Assembly: GCF_050947875.1 (NCBI RefSeq)
Contig: NW_027460421.1
Location: forward strand, 17,984-81,983
Direction: 5' to 3'
From: Dermacentor variabilis
Taxonomy: Eukaryota; Arthropoda; Arachnida; Ixodida; Ixodidae
Length of the DNA: 64,000 bases
Of the stretch, positions 12,101 through 25,460 are shown piece by piece. The translations under genes and the position numbers were made by a program. How positions within the stretch are numbered: the stretch's first letter is position 1; the number at the start of each line of letters is the position of its first letter. The notes under the pieces were generated by a model, which was not told the DNA's origin, ran no database searches, and saw only the letters and a list, made by a program, of their open reading frames with translations.

Positions 12101-13553
12101 GCCAAAAGCACCATTTGCATGCATATCGTGTGGTTTTGCAGAAAACTGCGTCCGCGTCTACCAAAAGATGCATGTGCATGCTTAAAACGCGTTTTGGCAC
12201 AAATCCATGTGCGGGTGCTAAAAAGAGCAGCATCGGCATGCTTTTCACGTCGTTTGGTAGAAATCCACGTGCGCGTTCTGCCAAAAGCACCATTTGTATA
12301 CATATCGTGTGGTTTTGCAGAAAACTGCGTCCTCGTCTACCAAAAGCTGCATGTGCATGCTTTTAACGCGTTTTGGCACAAAATATGTGCGGGTGCTAAA
12401 AAGAGCAGCACCGGCATGCTTTTCACGTCGTTTGGTAGAAATCCACGTGCGCGTTCTGCCAAAAGCACCATTTGCATGCATATCGTGTGTTTTTGCAGAC
12501 AAGTGCGTCCGCGTCTACCAAAAGATGCATGTGCATGCTTAAAACGCGTTTTGGCACAAATCCATGTGCGGGTGCTAAAAAGAGCAGCATCGGCATGCTT
12601 TTCACGTCGTTTGGTAGAAATCCACGTGCGCGTTCTGCCAAAAGCACCATTTGCATGCATATCGTGCGGTTTTGCAGAAAACTGCGTCCGCGTCTACCAA
12701 AAGATGCATGTGCATGCTTAAAACGCGTTTTGGCACAAATCCATGTGCGGGTGCTAAAAAGAGCAGCATCGGCATGCTTTTCACGTCGTTTGGTAGAAAT
12801 CCACGTGCGCGTTCTGCCAAAAGCACCATTTGCATGTATATCGTGTGGTTTTGCAGAAAACTGCGTCCGCGTCTACCAAAAGATGCATGTGCATGCTTAA
12901 GACGCGTTTTGGCACAAATCCATGTGCCGGTGCTAAAAAGAGCAGCATCGGCATGCTTTTCACCTCGTTTGGTAGAAATTCACGTGCGCGTTCTGCGAAA
13001 AGCACCATTTGCATGCATATCGTGTGGTTTTCCAGAAAAGTGCGTCCACGTCTACCAAAAGATGCATGTGCATGTTTAAACGCGTTTTAGCACAAATCCA
13101 TGTGCCGGTGCTAAAAAGAGCAGCATCGGCAGGCTTTTCACGTCGTTTGGTAGAAATCGACGTGCGCGTTCTGCCAAAAGCACCATTTGCATGCATATCG
13201 TGTGGTTTTGCCGAAAACTGCGTCCGCATCTACCAAAAGATGCATGTGCATGCTTAAAACGCGTTTTGGCACAAATCCATGTGCGGGTGCTAAAAAGAGC
13301 AGCATCGGCATGCTTTTCACGTCGTTTGGTAGAAATCCACGTGCGCGTTCTGCCAAAAGCACCATTTGCATGCATATCGTGCGGTTTTGCAGAAAACTGC
13401 GTCCGCGTAACCAAAAGATGCATGTGCATGCTTAAAACGCGTTTTGGCACAAATCCATGTGCGGGTGCTAAAAAGAGCAGCATCGGCATGCTTTTCACGT
13501 CGTTTGGTAGAAATCCACGTGCGCGTTCTGCCAAAAGCACCATTTGCATGCAT
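11936..13553 (+). repeat. HOR segment R2, copy 2
   Basis: Same marker order as 9,255-11,050: TTTGTATACATATCG (12,293), CATGCTTTTAACG (12,355), TTTTCACCTCG (12,958), GTTTAAACG (13,074), CCGCATCTACC (13,225) and GCGTAACCAAAAG (13,407). It has its own small changes: ACAAAATATGTGC at 12,378, a 2-bp deletion, and GCTTAAGACGCG at 12,895. Confidence 0.8.
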
Positions 13554-13849
13554 ATCGTGTGTTTTTGCAGAAAACTGCGTCCGCGTCTACCAAAAGATGC
13601 ATGTGCATGCTTAAAACGCGTTTTGGCACAAATCCATGTGCGTGTGCTAAAAAGAGCAGCATCGGCATGCTTTTCACGTCGTTTGGTAGAAATCCACGTG
13701 CGCGTTCTGCCAAAAGCACCATTTGCATGCATATCGTGTGGTTTTGCAGAAAAGTGCGTCCACGTCTACCAAAAGATGTATGTGCATGCTTAAAACGCGT
13801 TTTGGCACAAATCCATGTGCCGGTGCTAAAAAGAGCAGCATCGACACGC

Positions 13850-15165
13850 TTTTCACGTCGTTTGGTAGAAATCCACGTGCGCGTTCTGCCAAAAGCACCA
13901 TTTGCATGCATATCGTGTGGTTTTGCAGAAAACTGCGTCCGCGTCTACCAAAAGATGCAAGTGCATGCTTAAAACGCGTTTTGGCATAAATCCATGTGCG
14001 GGTGCTAAAAAGAGCAGCATCGGCATGCTTTTCACGTCGTTTGGTAGAAATCCACGTGCGCGTTCTGCCAAAAGCTCCATTTGCATGCATATCGTGTGTT
14101 TTTGCAGAAAACTGCGTCCGCGACTACCAAAAGATGCATGTGCATGCTTAAAACGCGCTTTGGCACAAATCCATGTGCGGGTGCTAAAAAGAGCAGCATC
14201 GGCATGCTTTTCACGTTGTTTGGTAGAAATCCACGTGCGCGGTCTGCCAAAAGCACCATTTGCATGCATATCATGCGGTTTTGCAGAAAACTGCGTCCGC
14301 GTCTACCAAAAGATACATGTGCATGCTTAAAACGCGTTTTGGCACAAATCCATGTGCGGGTGCTAAAAAGAGCAGCATCGGCATGCTTTTCACGTCGTTT
14401 GGTAGAAATCCACATGCGCATTCTGCCAAAAGCACCATTTGCATGCATATCGTGTGGTTTTGCAGAAAAGTGCGTCCGCGTCTACCAAAAGATGCATGTG
14501 CATGCTGAAAACGCGTTTTGGAACAAATCCTTGTGCCGGTGCTAAAAAGAGCAGCATCGGCATGCTTTTCACGTCGTTTGGTAGAAATCCACGTGCGCGT
14601 TCTGCCAAAAGCACCATTTGCATGCATATCGTGTGGTTTTGCAGAAAACTGCGTCCGCGTCTACCAAAAGATGCATGTGCATGCTTAACACGCGTTTTGG
14701 CACAAATCCATGTGCGGGTGCTAAAAAGAGCAGCATCGGCATGCTTTTCACGTGGTTTGGTAGAAATCCACGTGCGCGATCTGCCAAAAGCACCATTTGC
14801 ATGCATATCCTGTGGTTTTGCAGAAAACTGCGTCCGCGTCTACCAAAAGATGCATGTGCTGCTTAAAACGCGTTTTGGCACAAATCCATGTGCGGGTGCT
14901 AAAAAGAGCAGCATCGGCATGCTTTTCACGTCGTTTGGTAGAAATCCACGTGCGCGTTCTGCCAAAAGCACCATTTGCATGTATATCGTGTGGTTTTGCA
15001 GAAAACTGCGTCCGCGTCTACCAAAAGATGCATGTGCATGCTTAAAACGCGTTTTGGCACAAATCCATGTGCTGGTGCTAAAAAGAGCAGCATCGGCATG
15101 CTTTTCACGTCGTTTGGTAGAAATCCACGTGCGCGTTCTGCCAAAAGCGCCATTTGCATGCATAT
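13850..15165 (+). repeat. HOR segment R4, clean copy of 20.1-21.4 kb
   Basis: Ordered markers AACGCGCTTTGG (14,154), CACGTTGTTTGG, GCGCGGTCTGCC, CCACATGCGCATTCTGCC (14,410), TTGGAACAAATCCTTG (14,517), CACGTGGTTTGG (14,751) and GTGCTGCTTAAAACG (14,857) are repeated from 20,113 to about 21,417. The spacing is 6,260 bp, shrinking to 6,254 as the downstream copy loses single bases. This pair gives a direct comparison of a clean and a noisy version of the same sequence. Confidence 0.8.
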
Positions 15166-17670
15166 CGTGTGGTTTTGCAGAAAACTGCGTCCGCGACTAC
15201 CAAAAGATGCATGTGCATGCTTAAAACGCGTTTTGGCACAAATCCATGTGCGGGTGCTAAAAAGAGCAGCATCGGCATGCTTTTCACGTCGTTTGGTAGA
15301 AATCCACGTGCGCGTTCTGCCAAAAGCACCATTTGCATGCATATCGTGCGGTTTTGCAGAAAACTGCGTCCGCGTCTACCAAAAGATACATGTGCATGCT
15401 TAAAACGCGTTTTGGCACAAATCCATGTGCGGGTGCTAAAAAGAGCAGCATCGGCATGCTTTTCACGTCGTTTGGTAGAAATCCACGTGCGCGTTCTGCC
15501 AAAAGCACCATTTGTATGCATATCGTGTGGTTTTGCAGAAAAGTGCGTCCACGTCTACCAAAAGATGTATGTGCATGCTTAAAACGCGTTTTGGCACAAA
15601 TCCATGTGCCGGTGCTAAAAAGAGCAGCATCGGCACGCTTTTCACGTCGTTTGGTAGAAATCCACGTGCGCGTTCTGCCAAAAGCACCATTTGCATGCAT
15701 ATCGTGTGGTTTTGCAGAAAACTGCCTCCGCGTCTACCAAAAGATGCAAGTGCATGCTTAAAACGCGTTTTGGCATAAATCCATGTGCGGGTGCTAAAAA
15801 GAGCAGCATCGGCATGCTTTTCACGTCGTTTGGTAGAAATCCACGTGCGCGTTCTGCCAAAAGCGCCATTTGCATGCATATCGTGTGGTTTTGCAGAAAA
15901 CTGCGTCCGCGTCTACCAAAAGATGCAAGTGCATGCTTAAAACGCGTTTTGGCACAAATCCATGTGCGGGTGCTAAAAAGAGCAGCATCGGCATGCTTTT
16001 CACGTCGTTTGGTAGAAATCCACGTGCGCGTTCTGCCAAAAGCACCATTTGTATACATATCGTGTGGTTTTGCAGAAAACTGCGTCCGCGTCTACCAAAA
16101 GATGCATGTGCATGCTTAAAACGCGTTTTGGCACAAATCCATGTGCGGGTGCTAAAAAGAGCAGCATCGGCATGCTTTTCACGTCGTTTGGTAGAAATCC
16201 ACGTGCGCGTTCTGCCAAAAGCACCATTTGTATACATATCGTGTGGTTTTGCAGAAAACTGCGTCCTCGTCTACCAAAAGCTGCATGTGCATGCTTTTAA
16301 CGCGTTTTGGCACAAAACCATGTGCGGGTGCTAAAAAGAGCAGCACCAGCATGCTTTTCACGTCGTTTGGTAGAAATCCACGTGCGCGTTCTGCCAAAAG
16401 CACCATTTGCATGCATATCGTGTGTTTTTGCAGAAAAGTGCGTCCGCGTCTACCAAAAGATGCATGTGCATGCTTAAAACGCGTTTTGGCACAAATCCAT
16501 GTGCGGGTGCTAAAAAGAGCAGCATCGGCATGCTTTTCACGTCGTTTGGTAGAAATCCACGTGCGCGTTCTGCCAAAAGCACCATTTGCATGCATATCGT
16601 GCGGTTTTGCAGAAAACTGCGTCCGCGTCTACCAAAAGATGCATGTGCATGCTTAAAACGCGTTTTGGCACAAATCCATGCGCGGGTGCTAAAAAGAGCA
16701 GCATCGGCATGCTTTTCACGTCGTTTGGTAGAAATCCACGTGCGCGTTCTGCCAAAAGCACCATTTGCATGTATATCGTGTGGTTTTGCAGAAAACTGCG
16801 TCCGCGTCTACCAAAAGATGCATGTGCATGCTTAAAACGCGTTTTGGCACAAATCCATGTGCGGGTGCTAAAAAGAGCAGCATCGGCGTGCTTTTCACGT
16901 CGTTTGGTAGAAATCCACGTGCGCGTTCTGCCAAAAGCGCCATTTGCATGCATATCGTGTGGTTTTGCAGAAAACTGCGTCCGCGACTACCAAAAGATGC
17001 ATGTGCATGCTTAAAACGCGTTTTGGCACAAATCCATGTGCGGGTGCTAAAAAGAGCAGCATCGGCATGCTTTTCACGTCGTTTGGTAGAAATCCACGTG
17101 CGCGTTCTGCCAAAAGCACCATTTGCATGCATATCGTGCGGTTTTGCAGAAAACTGCGTCCGCGTCTACCAAAAGATACATGTGCATGCTTAAAACGCGT
17201 TTTGGCACAAATCCATGTGCGGGTGCTAAAAAGAGCAGCATCGGCATGCTTTTCACGTCGTTTGGTAGAACTCCACGTGCGCGTTCTGCCAAAAGCACCA
17301 TTTGCATGCATATCGTGTGGTTTTGCAGAAAAGTGCGTCCACGTCTACCAAAAGATGTATGTGCATGCTTAAAACGCGTTTTGGCACAAATCCATGTGCC
17401 GGTGCTAAAAAGAGCAGCATCGGCACGCTTTTCACGTCGTTTGGTAGAAATCCACGTGCGCGTTCTGCCAAAAGCACCATTTGCATGCATATCGTGTGGT
17501 TTTGCAGAAAACTGCGTCCGCGTCTACCAAAAGATGCAAGTGCATGCTTAAAACGCGTTTTGGCACAAATCCATGTGCGGGTGCTAAAAAGAGCAGCATC
17601 GGCATGCTTTTCACGTCGTTTGGTAGAAATCCACGTGTGCGTTCTGCCAAAAGCACCATTTGCATGCATA
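14926..17670 (+). repeat. HOR segment R3, copies 2 and 3, spaced exactly 1,790 bp (10-mer)
   Basis: Landmarks in 14,926-15,880 reappear exactly 1,790 bp later, in 16,716-17,670: CCGCGACTACC (15,191 and 16,981), GATACATGTGC (15,384 and 17,174) and GATGTATGTGC (15,564 and 17,354). Ten monomers of exactly 179 bp make 1,790. The copies differ at scattered single bases, for example CGGCATGC against CGGCGTGC near 16,887 and GAACTCCACG at 17,268. Confidence 0.8.
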
Positions 17671-19277
17671 TCGTGTGGTTTTGCAGAAAACTGCGTCCGC
17701 GTCTACCAAAAGATGCATGTGCATGCTTAAAACGCGTGTTGGCACAAATCCATGTGCGGGTGCTAAAAGAGCAGCATCGGCATGCTTTTCACGTCGTTTG
17801 GTAGAAATCCACGTGCGCGTTCTGCCAAAAGCACCATTTGTATACATATCGTGTGGTTTTGCAGAAAACTGCGTCCTCGTCTACCAAAAGCTGCATGTGC
17901 ATGCTTTTAACGCGTTTTGGCACAAAACCATGTGCGGGTGCTAAAAAGAGCAGCACCGGCATGCTTTTCACGTCGTTTGGTAGAAATCCACGTGCGCGTT
18001 CTGCCAAAAGGACCATTTGCATGCATATCGTGTGTTTTTGCAGAAAAGTGCGTCCGCGTCTACCAAAAGATGCATGTGCATGCTTAAAACGCGTTTTGGC
18101 ACAAATCCATGTGCGGGTGCTAAAAAGAGCAGCATCGGCATGCTTTTCACGTCGTTTGGTAGAAATCCACGTGCGCGTTCTGCCAAAAGCACCATTTGCA
18201 TGCATATCGTGCGGTTTTGCAGAAAACTGCGTCCGCGTCTACCAAAAGATGCATGTGCATGCTTAAAACGCGTTTTGGCACAAATCCATGTGCGGGTGCT
18301 AAAAAGAGCAGCATCGGCATGCTTTTCACGTCGTTTGGTAGAAATACACGTGCGCGTTCTGCCAAAAGCACCATTTGCATGCATATCGTGTAGTTTTGCA
18401 GGAAAGTGCGTCCGCGTCTACCAAAAGATGCATGTGCATGCTTAAAACGCGTTTTGGCACAAATCCATGTGCGGGTGCTAAAAAGAGCAGCATCGGCATG
18501 CTTTTCACGTCGTTTGGTAGAAATCCACGTGCGCGTTCTGCCAAAAGCACCATTTGCATGCATATCGTGCGGTTTTGCAGAAAACTGCGTCCGCGTCTAC
18601 CAAAAGATGCATGTGCATGCTTAAAACGCGTTTTGGCACAAATCCATGTGCCGGTGCTAAAAAGAGCAGCATCGGCATGCTTTTCACCTCGTTTGGTAGA
18701 AATCCACGTGCGCGTTCTGCGAAAAGCACCATTTGCATGCATATCGTGTGGTTTTCCAGAAAAGTGCGTCCACGTCTACCAAAAGATGCATGTGCATGTT
18801 TAAACGCGTTTTAGCACAAATCCATGTGCCGGTGCTAAAAAGAGCAGCATCGGCAGGCTTTTCACGTCGTTTGGTAGAAATCCACGTGCGCGTTCTGCCA
18901 AACGCACCATTTGCATGCATATCGTGTGGTTTTGCCGAAAACTGCGTCCGCATCTACCAAAAGATGCATGTGCATGCTTAAAACGCGTTTTGGCACAAAT
19001 CCATGTGCGGGTGCTAAAAAGAGCAGCATCGGCATGCTTTTCACGTCGTTTGGTAGAAATCCACGTGCGCGTTCTGCCAAAAGCACCATTTGCATGCATA
19101 TCGTGCGGTTTTGCAGAAAACTGCGTCCGCGTAACCAAAAGATGCATGTGCATGCTTAAAACGCGTTTTGGCACAAATCCATGTGCGGGTGCTAAAAAGA
19201 GCAGCATCGGCATGCTTTTCACGTCGTTTGGTAGAAATCCACGTGCGCGTTCTGCCAAAAGCACCATTTGCATGCAT
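16228..19277 (+). repeat. HOR segment R2, copies 3 (partial) and 4
   Basis: The TTTGTATACATATCG plus CATGCTTTTAACG pair occurs at 16,228-16,300 and again at 17,838-17,910, 1,610 bp apart (9 x 179 minus one). The second instance continues through TTTTCACCTCG (18,685), GTTTAAACG (18,796), CCGCATCTACC (18,949) and GCGTAACCAAAAG (19,130), matching the full R2 order. The first is interrupted after a few monomers by the 1 kb block that begins near 16,716. Confidence 0.75.
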
Positions 19278-19397
19278 ATCGTGTGGTTTTGCAGAAAACT
19301 GCGTCCGCGTCTACCAAAAGATGCATGTGCATGCTTAAAACGCGTTTTGGCACAAATCCATGTGCGTGTGCTAAAAAGAGCAGCATCGGCATGCTTT

Positions 19398-20170
19398 TCA
19401 CGTCGTTTGGTAGAAATCCACGTGCGCGTTCTGCCAAAAGCACCATTTGCATGTATATCGTGTGGTTTTGCAGAAAACTGCGTCCGCGTCTACCAAAAGA
19501 TGCATGTGCATGCTTAAAACGCGTTTTGGCACAAATCCATGTGCGGGTGCTAAAAAGAGCAGCATCGCGTGCTTTTCACGTCGTTTGGTAGAAATCCACG
19601 TGCGCGTTCTGCCAAAAGCGCCATTTGCATGCATATCGTGTGGTTTTGCAGAAAACTGCGTCCGCGACTACCAAAAGATGCATGTGCATGCTAAAAACGC
19701 GTTTTGGCACAAATCCATGTGCGGGTGCTAAAAAGAGCAGCATCGGCATGCTTTTCACGTCGTTTGGTAGAAATCCACGTGCGCGTTCTGCCAAAAGCAC
19801 CATTTGCATGCATATCGTGCGGTTTTGCAGAAAACTGCGTCCGCGTCTACCAAAAGATACATGTGCATGCTTAAAACGCGTTTTGGCACAAATCCATGTG
19901 CGGGTGCTAAAAAGAGCAGCATCGGCATGCTTTTCACGTCGTTTGGTAGAAATCCACGTGCGCGTTCTGCCAAAAGCACCATTTGCATGCATGTCGTGTG
20001 GTTTTGCAGAAAAGTGCGTCCACGTCTACCAAAAGATGTATGTGCATGCTTAAAACGCGTTTTGGCACAAATCCATGTGCCGGTGCTAAAAAGAGCAGCA
20101 TCGGCACGCTTTTCACGTCGTTTGGTAGAAATCCACGTGCGCGTTCTGCCAAAAGCACCATTTGCATGCA
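19398..20170 (+). repeat. HOR segment R3, copy 4
   Basis: Same marker order as the other R3 copies, 2,681 bp after the 16.7 kb copy: CCGCGACTACC at 19,664, GATACATGTGC at 19,855 and GATGTATGTGC at 20,036. It contains the first signs of indel noise (ATCGCGTGC at 19,566 and GTGGTTTGCAG at 20,178), just before the noisy zone. Confidence 0.7.
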
Positions 20171-21093
20171 TATCGTGTGGTTTGCAGAAAACTGCGTCCG
20201 CGTCTACCAAAAGATGCAAGTGCATGCTTAAAAACGCGTTTTGGCATAAATCCATGTGCGGGTGCTAAAAAGAGCAGCATCGGCATGCTTTTCACGTCGT
20301 TTGGTAGAAATCCACGTGCGCGTTCTGCCAAAAGCGCCATTTGCATGCATATCGTGTGGTTTTGCAGAAAACTGCGTCCGCGTCTACCAAAAGATGCATG
20401 TGCATGCTTAAAACGCGCTTTGGCACAAATCCATGTGCGGGTGCTAAAAAGAGCAGCATCGGCATGCTTTTCACGTTGTTTGGTAGAAATCCACGTGCGC
20501 GGTCTGCCAAAAGCACCATTTGCATGCATATCATGCGGTTTTGCAGAAAACTGCGTCCGCGTCTACCAAAAGATACATGTGCATGCTTAAAACGCGTTTT
20601 GGCACAAATCCATGTGCGGGTGCTAAAAAGAGCAGCATCGGCATGCTTTTCACGTCGTTTGTAGAAATCCACATGCGCATTCTGCAAAAGCACCATTTGC
20701 ATGCATATCGTGTGGTTTTGCAGAAAAGTGCGTCCGCGTCTACCAAAAGATGCATGTGCATGCTTAAAACGCGTTTGGAACAAATCCTTGTGCCGGTGCT
20801 AAAAGAGCAGCATCGGCATGCTTTTCACGTCGTTTGGTAGAAATCCACGTGCGCGTTCTGCAAAAGCACCATTTGCATGCATATCGTGTGGTTTTGCAGA
20901 AAACTGCGTCCGCGTCTACCAAAAGATGCATGTGCATGCTTAACACGCGTTTTGGCACAAATCCATGTGCGGGTGCTAAAAGAGCAGCATCGGCATGCTT
21001 TTCACGTGGTTTGGTAGAAATCCACGTGCGCGATCTGCCAAAAGCACCATTTGCATGCATATCCTGTGGTTTTGCAGAAAACTGCGTCCGCGT

Positions 21094-24000
21094 CTACCAA
21101 AAGATGCATGTGCTGCTTAAACGCGTTTTGGCACAAATCCATGTGCGGGTGCTAAAAAGAGCAGCATCGGCATGCTTTTCACGTCGTTTGGTAGAAATCC
21201 ACGTGCGCGTTTCTGCCAAAAGCACCATTTGCATGTATATCGTGTGGTTTTGCAGAAAACTGCGTCCGCGTCTACCAAAAGATGCATGTGCATGCTTAAA
21301 ACGCGTTTTGGCACAAATCCATGTGCTGGTGCTAAAAAGAGCAGCATCGGCATGCTTTTCACGTCGTTTGGTAGAAATCCACGTGCGCGTTCTGCCAAAA
21401 GCGCCATTTGCATGCATATCGTGTGGTTTTGCAGAAAACTGCGCCCGCGTCTGCCAAAAGATGCATGTGCATGCTTAAAACGCGTTTTGGCACAAATCCA
21501 CGTGCGGGTGCTAAAAAGAGCAGCATCGGCATGCTTTTCACGTCGTTGGTGAAATCCACGTGCGCGTTCTGCCAAAAGCACCATTTGCATGTAAATCGTG
21601 TGGTTTTGCAGAAAACTGCGTCCGCGTCTACCAAAAGATGCATGTGCATGCTTAAAACGCGTTTTGGCACAAATCCATGTGCGGGTGCTAAAAAGAGCAG
21701 CATCGGCGTGCTTTTCACGTCGTTTGGTAGAAATCCACGTGCGCGTTCTGCCAAAAGCGCCATTTGCATGCATATCGTGTGGTTTTGCAGAAAACTGCGT
21801 CCGCGACTACCAAAAGATGCATGTGCATGCTTAAAACGCGTTTGGCACAAATCCATGTGCGGGTGCTAAAAAGAGCAGCATCGGCATGGCTTTTCACGTC
21901 GTTTGGTAGAAATCCACGTGCGCGTTCTGCCAAAAGCACCATTTGCATGCATATCGTGCGGTTTTGCAGAAAACTGCGTCCGCGTCTACCAAAAGATACA
22001 TGTGCATGCTTAAAACGCGTTTTGGCACAAATCCATGTGCGGGTGCTAAAAGAGCAGCATCGGCATGCTTTCACGTCGTTTGGTAGAAATCCACGTGCGC
22101 GTTCTGCCAAAAGCACCATTTGTATGCATATCGTGTGGTTTTGCAGAAAGTGCGTCCACGTCTACCAAAAGATGTATGTGCATGCTTAAAACGCGTTTTG
22201 GCACAAATCCATGTGCCGGTGCTAAAAAGAGCAGCATCGGCACGCTTTTCACGTCGTTTGGTAGAAATCCACGTGCGCGTTCTGCCAAAAGCACCATTTG
22301 CATGCATATCGTGTGGTTTGCAGAAAACTGCGTCCGCGTCTACCAAAAGATGCAAGTGCATGCTTAAAACGCGTTTGGCATAAATCCATGTGCGGGTGCT
22401 AAAAAGAGCAGCATCGGCATGCTTTTCACGTCGTTTGGTAGAAATCCACGTGCGCGTTCTGCCAAAAGCGCCATTTGCATGCATATCGTGTGGTTTTGCA
22501 GAAAACTGCGTCCGCGTCTACCAAAAGATACATGTGCATGCTTAAAACGCGTTTTGGCACAAATCCATGTGCGGGTGCTAAAAAGAGCAGCATCGGCATG
22601 CTTTCACGTCGTTTGGTAGAAATCCACATGCGCATTCTGCCAAAAGCACCATTTGCATGCATATCGTGTGGTTTTGCAGAAAAGTGCGTCCGCGTCTACC
22701 AAAAGATGCATGTGCATGCTTAAAACGCGTTTTGGAACAAATCCTTGTGCCGGTGCTAAAAGAGCAGCATCGGCATGCTTTTCACGTCGTTTGGTAGAAA
22801 TCTACGTGCGCGTTCTGCCAAAAGCACCATTTGCATGCATATTGTGTGGTTTTGCAGAAAACTGCGTCCGCGTCTACCAAAAGATGCATGTGCATGCTTA
22901 ACACGCGTTTTGGCACAAATCCATGTGCGGGTGCTAAAAAGAGCAGCATCGCATGCTTTTCACGTGGTTTGGTAGAAATCCACGTGCGCGATCTGCCAAA
23001 AGCACCATTTGCATGCATATCCTGTGGTTTTGCAGAAAACTGCGTCCGCGTCTACCAAAAGATGCATGTGCTGCTTAAAACGCGTTTTGGCACAAATCCA
23101 TGTGCGGGTGCTAAAAAGAGCAGCATCGGCATGCTTTTCACGTCGTTTGGTAGAAATCCACGTGCGCGTTCTGCCAAAAGCACCATTTGCATGTATATCG
23201 TGTGGTTTTGCAGAAAACTGCGTCCGCGTCTACCAAAAGATGCATGTGCATGCTTAAAACGCGTTTTGGCACAAATCCATGTGCTGGTGCTAAAAAGAGC
23301 AGCATCGGCATGCTTTTCACGTCGTTTGGTAGAAATCCACGTGCGCGTTCTGCCAAAAGCGCCATTTGCATGCATATCGTGTGGTTTTGCAGAAAACTGC
23401 GCCCGCGTCTACCAAAAGATGCATGTGCATGCTTAAAACGCGTTTTGGCACAAATCCACGTGCGGGTGCTAAAAAGAGCAGCATCGGCATGCTTTTCACG
23501 TCGTTGGTGGAAATCCACGTGCGCGTTCTGCCAAAAGCACCATTTGCATGTAAATCGTGTGGTTTTGCAGAAAACTGCGTCCGCGTCTACCAAAAGATGC
23601 ATGTGCATGCTTAAAACGCGTTTTGGCACAAATCCATGTGCGGGTGCTAAAAAGAGCAGCATCGGCGTGCTTTTCACGTCGTTTGGTAGAAATCCACGTG
23701 CGCGTTCTGCCAAAAGCGCCATTTGCATGCATATCGTGTGGTTTTGCAGAAAACTGCGTCCGCGACTACCAAAAGATGCATGTGCATGCTTAAAACGCGT
23801 TTGGGCACAAATCCATGTGCGGGTGCTAAAAAGAGCAGCATCGGCATGCTTTTCACGTCGTTTGGTAGAAATCCACGTGCGCGTTCTGCCAAAAGCACCA
23901 TTTGCATGCATATCGTGCGGTTTTGCAGAAAACTGCGTCCGCGTCTACCAAAAGATACATGTGCATGCTTAAAACGCGTTTTGGCACAAATCCATGTGCG

Positions 24001-25460
24001 GGTGCTAAAAAGAGCAGCATCGGCATGCTTTTCACGTCGTTTGGTAGAAAATCCACGTGCGCGTTCTGCCAAAAGCACCATTTGTATGCATATCGTGTGG
24101 TTTTGCAGAAAAGTGCGTCCACGTCTACCAAAAGATGTATGTGCATGCTTAAAACGCGTTTTGGCACAAATCCATGTGCGGTGCTAAAAAGAGCAGCATC
24201 GGCACGCTTTTCACGTCGTTTGGTAGAAATCCACGGGCGCGTTCTGCCAAAAGCACCATTTGCATGCATATCGTGTGGTTTTGCAGAAAACTGCGTCCGC
24301 GTCTACCAAAAGATGCAAGTGCATGCTTAAAACGCGTTTTTGGCATAAATCCATGTGCGGGTGCTAAAAAGAGCAGCATCGGCATGCTTTTCACGTCGTT
24401 TGGTAGAAATCCACGTGCGCGTTCTGCCAAAAGCGCCATTTGCATGCATATCGTGTGGTTTTGCAGAAAAGTGCGTCCGCGTCTACCAAAGATGCATGTG
24501 CATGCTTAAAACGCGTTTGGAACAAATCCTTGTGCCGGTGCTAAAAAGAGCAGCATCGGCATGCTTTTCACGTCGTTTGGTAGAAATCCACGTGCGCGTT
24601 CTGCCAAAAGCACCATTTGCATGCATATCGTGTGGTTTGCAGAAAACTGCGTCCGCGTCTACCAAAAGATGCATGTGCATGCTTAACACGCGTTTTGGCA
24701 CAAATCCATGTGCGGGTGCTAAAAAGAGCAGCATCGGCATGCTTTTCACGTGGTTTGGTAGAAATCCACGTGCGCGATCTGCCAAAAGCACCATTTGCAT
24801 GCATATCCTGTGGTTTTGCAGAAAACTGCGTCCGCGTCTACCAAAAGATGCATGTGCATGCTTAAAACGCGTTTTGGCACAAATCCATGTGCGGGTGCTA
24901 AAAGAGCTGCATCGGCATGCTTTTCACGTCGTTTGGTAGAAATCCACGTGCGCGTTCTGCCAAAAGCACCATTTGCATGCATATCGTGTGGTTTTGCAGA
25001 AACTGCGTCGGCGTCTAACAAAAGATGCATGTGCTGCTTAAAACGCGTTTTGGCACAAATCCATGTGCGGGTGCTAAAAAGAGCAGCATCGGCATGCTTT
25101 TCACGTCGTTTGGTAGAAATGCACGTGCGCGTTCTGCCAAAAGCACCATTTGCATGTATATCGTGTGGTTTTGCAGAAAACTGCGTCCGCGTCTACCAAA
25201 AGATGCATGTGCATGCTTAAAACGCGTTTTGGCACAAATCCATGTGCTGGTGCTAAAAAGAGCAGCATCGGCATGCTTTTCACGTCGTTTGGTAGAAATC
25301 CACGTGCGCGTTCTGCCAAAAGCGCCATTTGCATGCATATCGTGTGGTTTTGCAGAAAACTGCGCCCGCGTCTACCAAAAGATGCATGTGCATGCTTAAA
25401 ACGCGTTTTGGCACAAATCCACGTGCGGGTGCTAAAAAGAGCAGCATCGGCATGCTTTTC
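21094..25460 (+). repeat. 11-mer HOR, period about 1.96 kb, about 2.2 copies
   Basis: The monomer with GTGCTGCTTAAA occurs at about 21,110, 23,069 and 25,031, spaced 1,958 and 1,963 bp (11 x 179 = 1,969 minus several single-base losses). Each is followed by GTGCTGGTGC, GCGCCCGCGTC, TCCACGTGCGGGTG and GTCGTTGGTGAAATCC or GTCGTTGGTGGAAATCC in order. The first two also carry the R3 markers CCGCGACTACC and GATACATGTGC. The third copy is truncated near 25,460 and passes into other variants. Confidence 0.75.
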
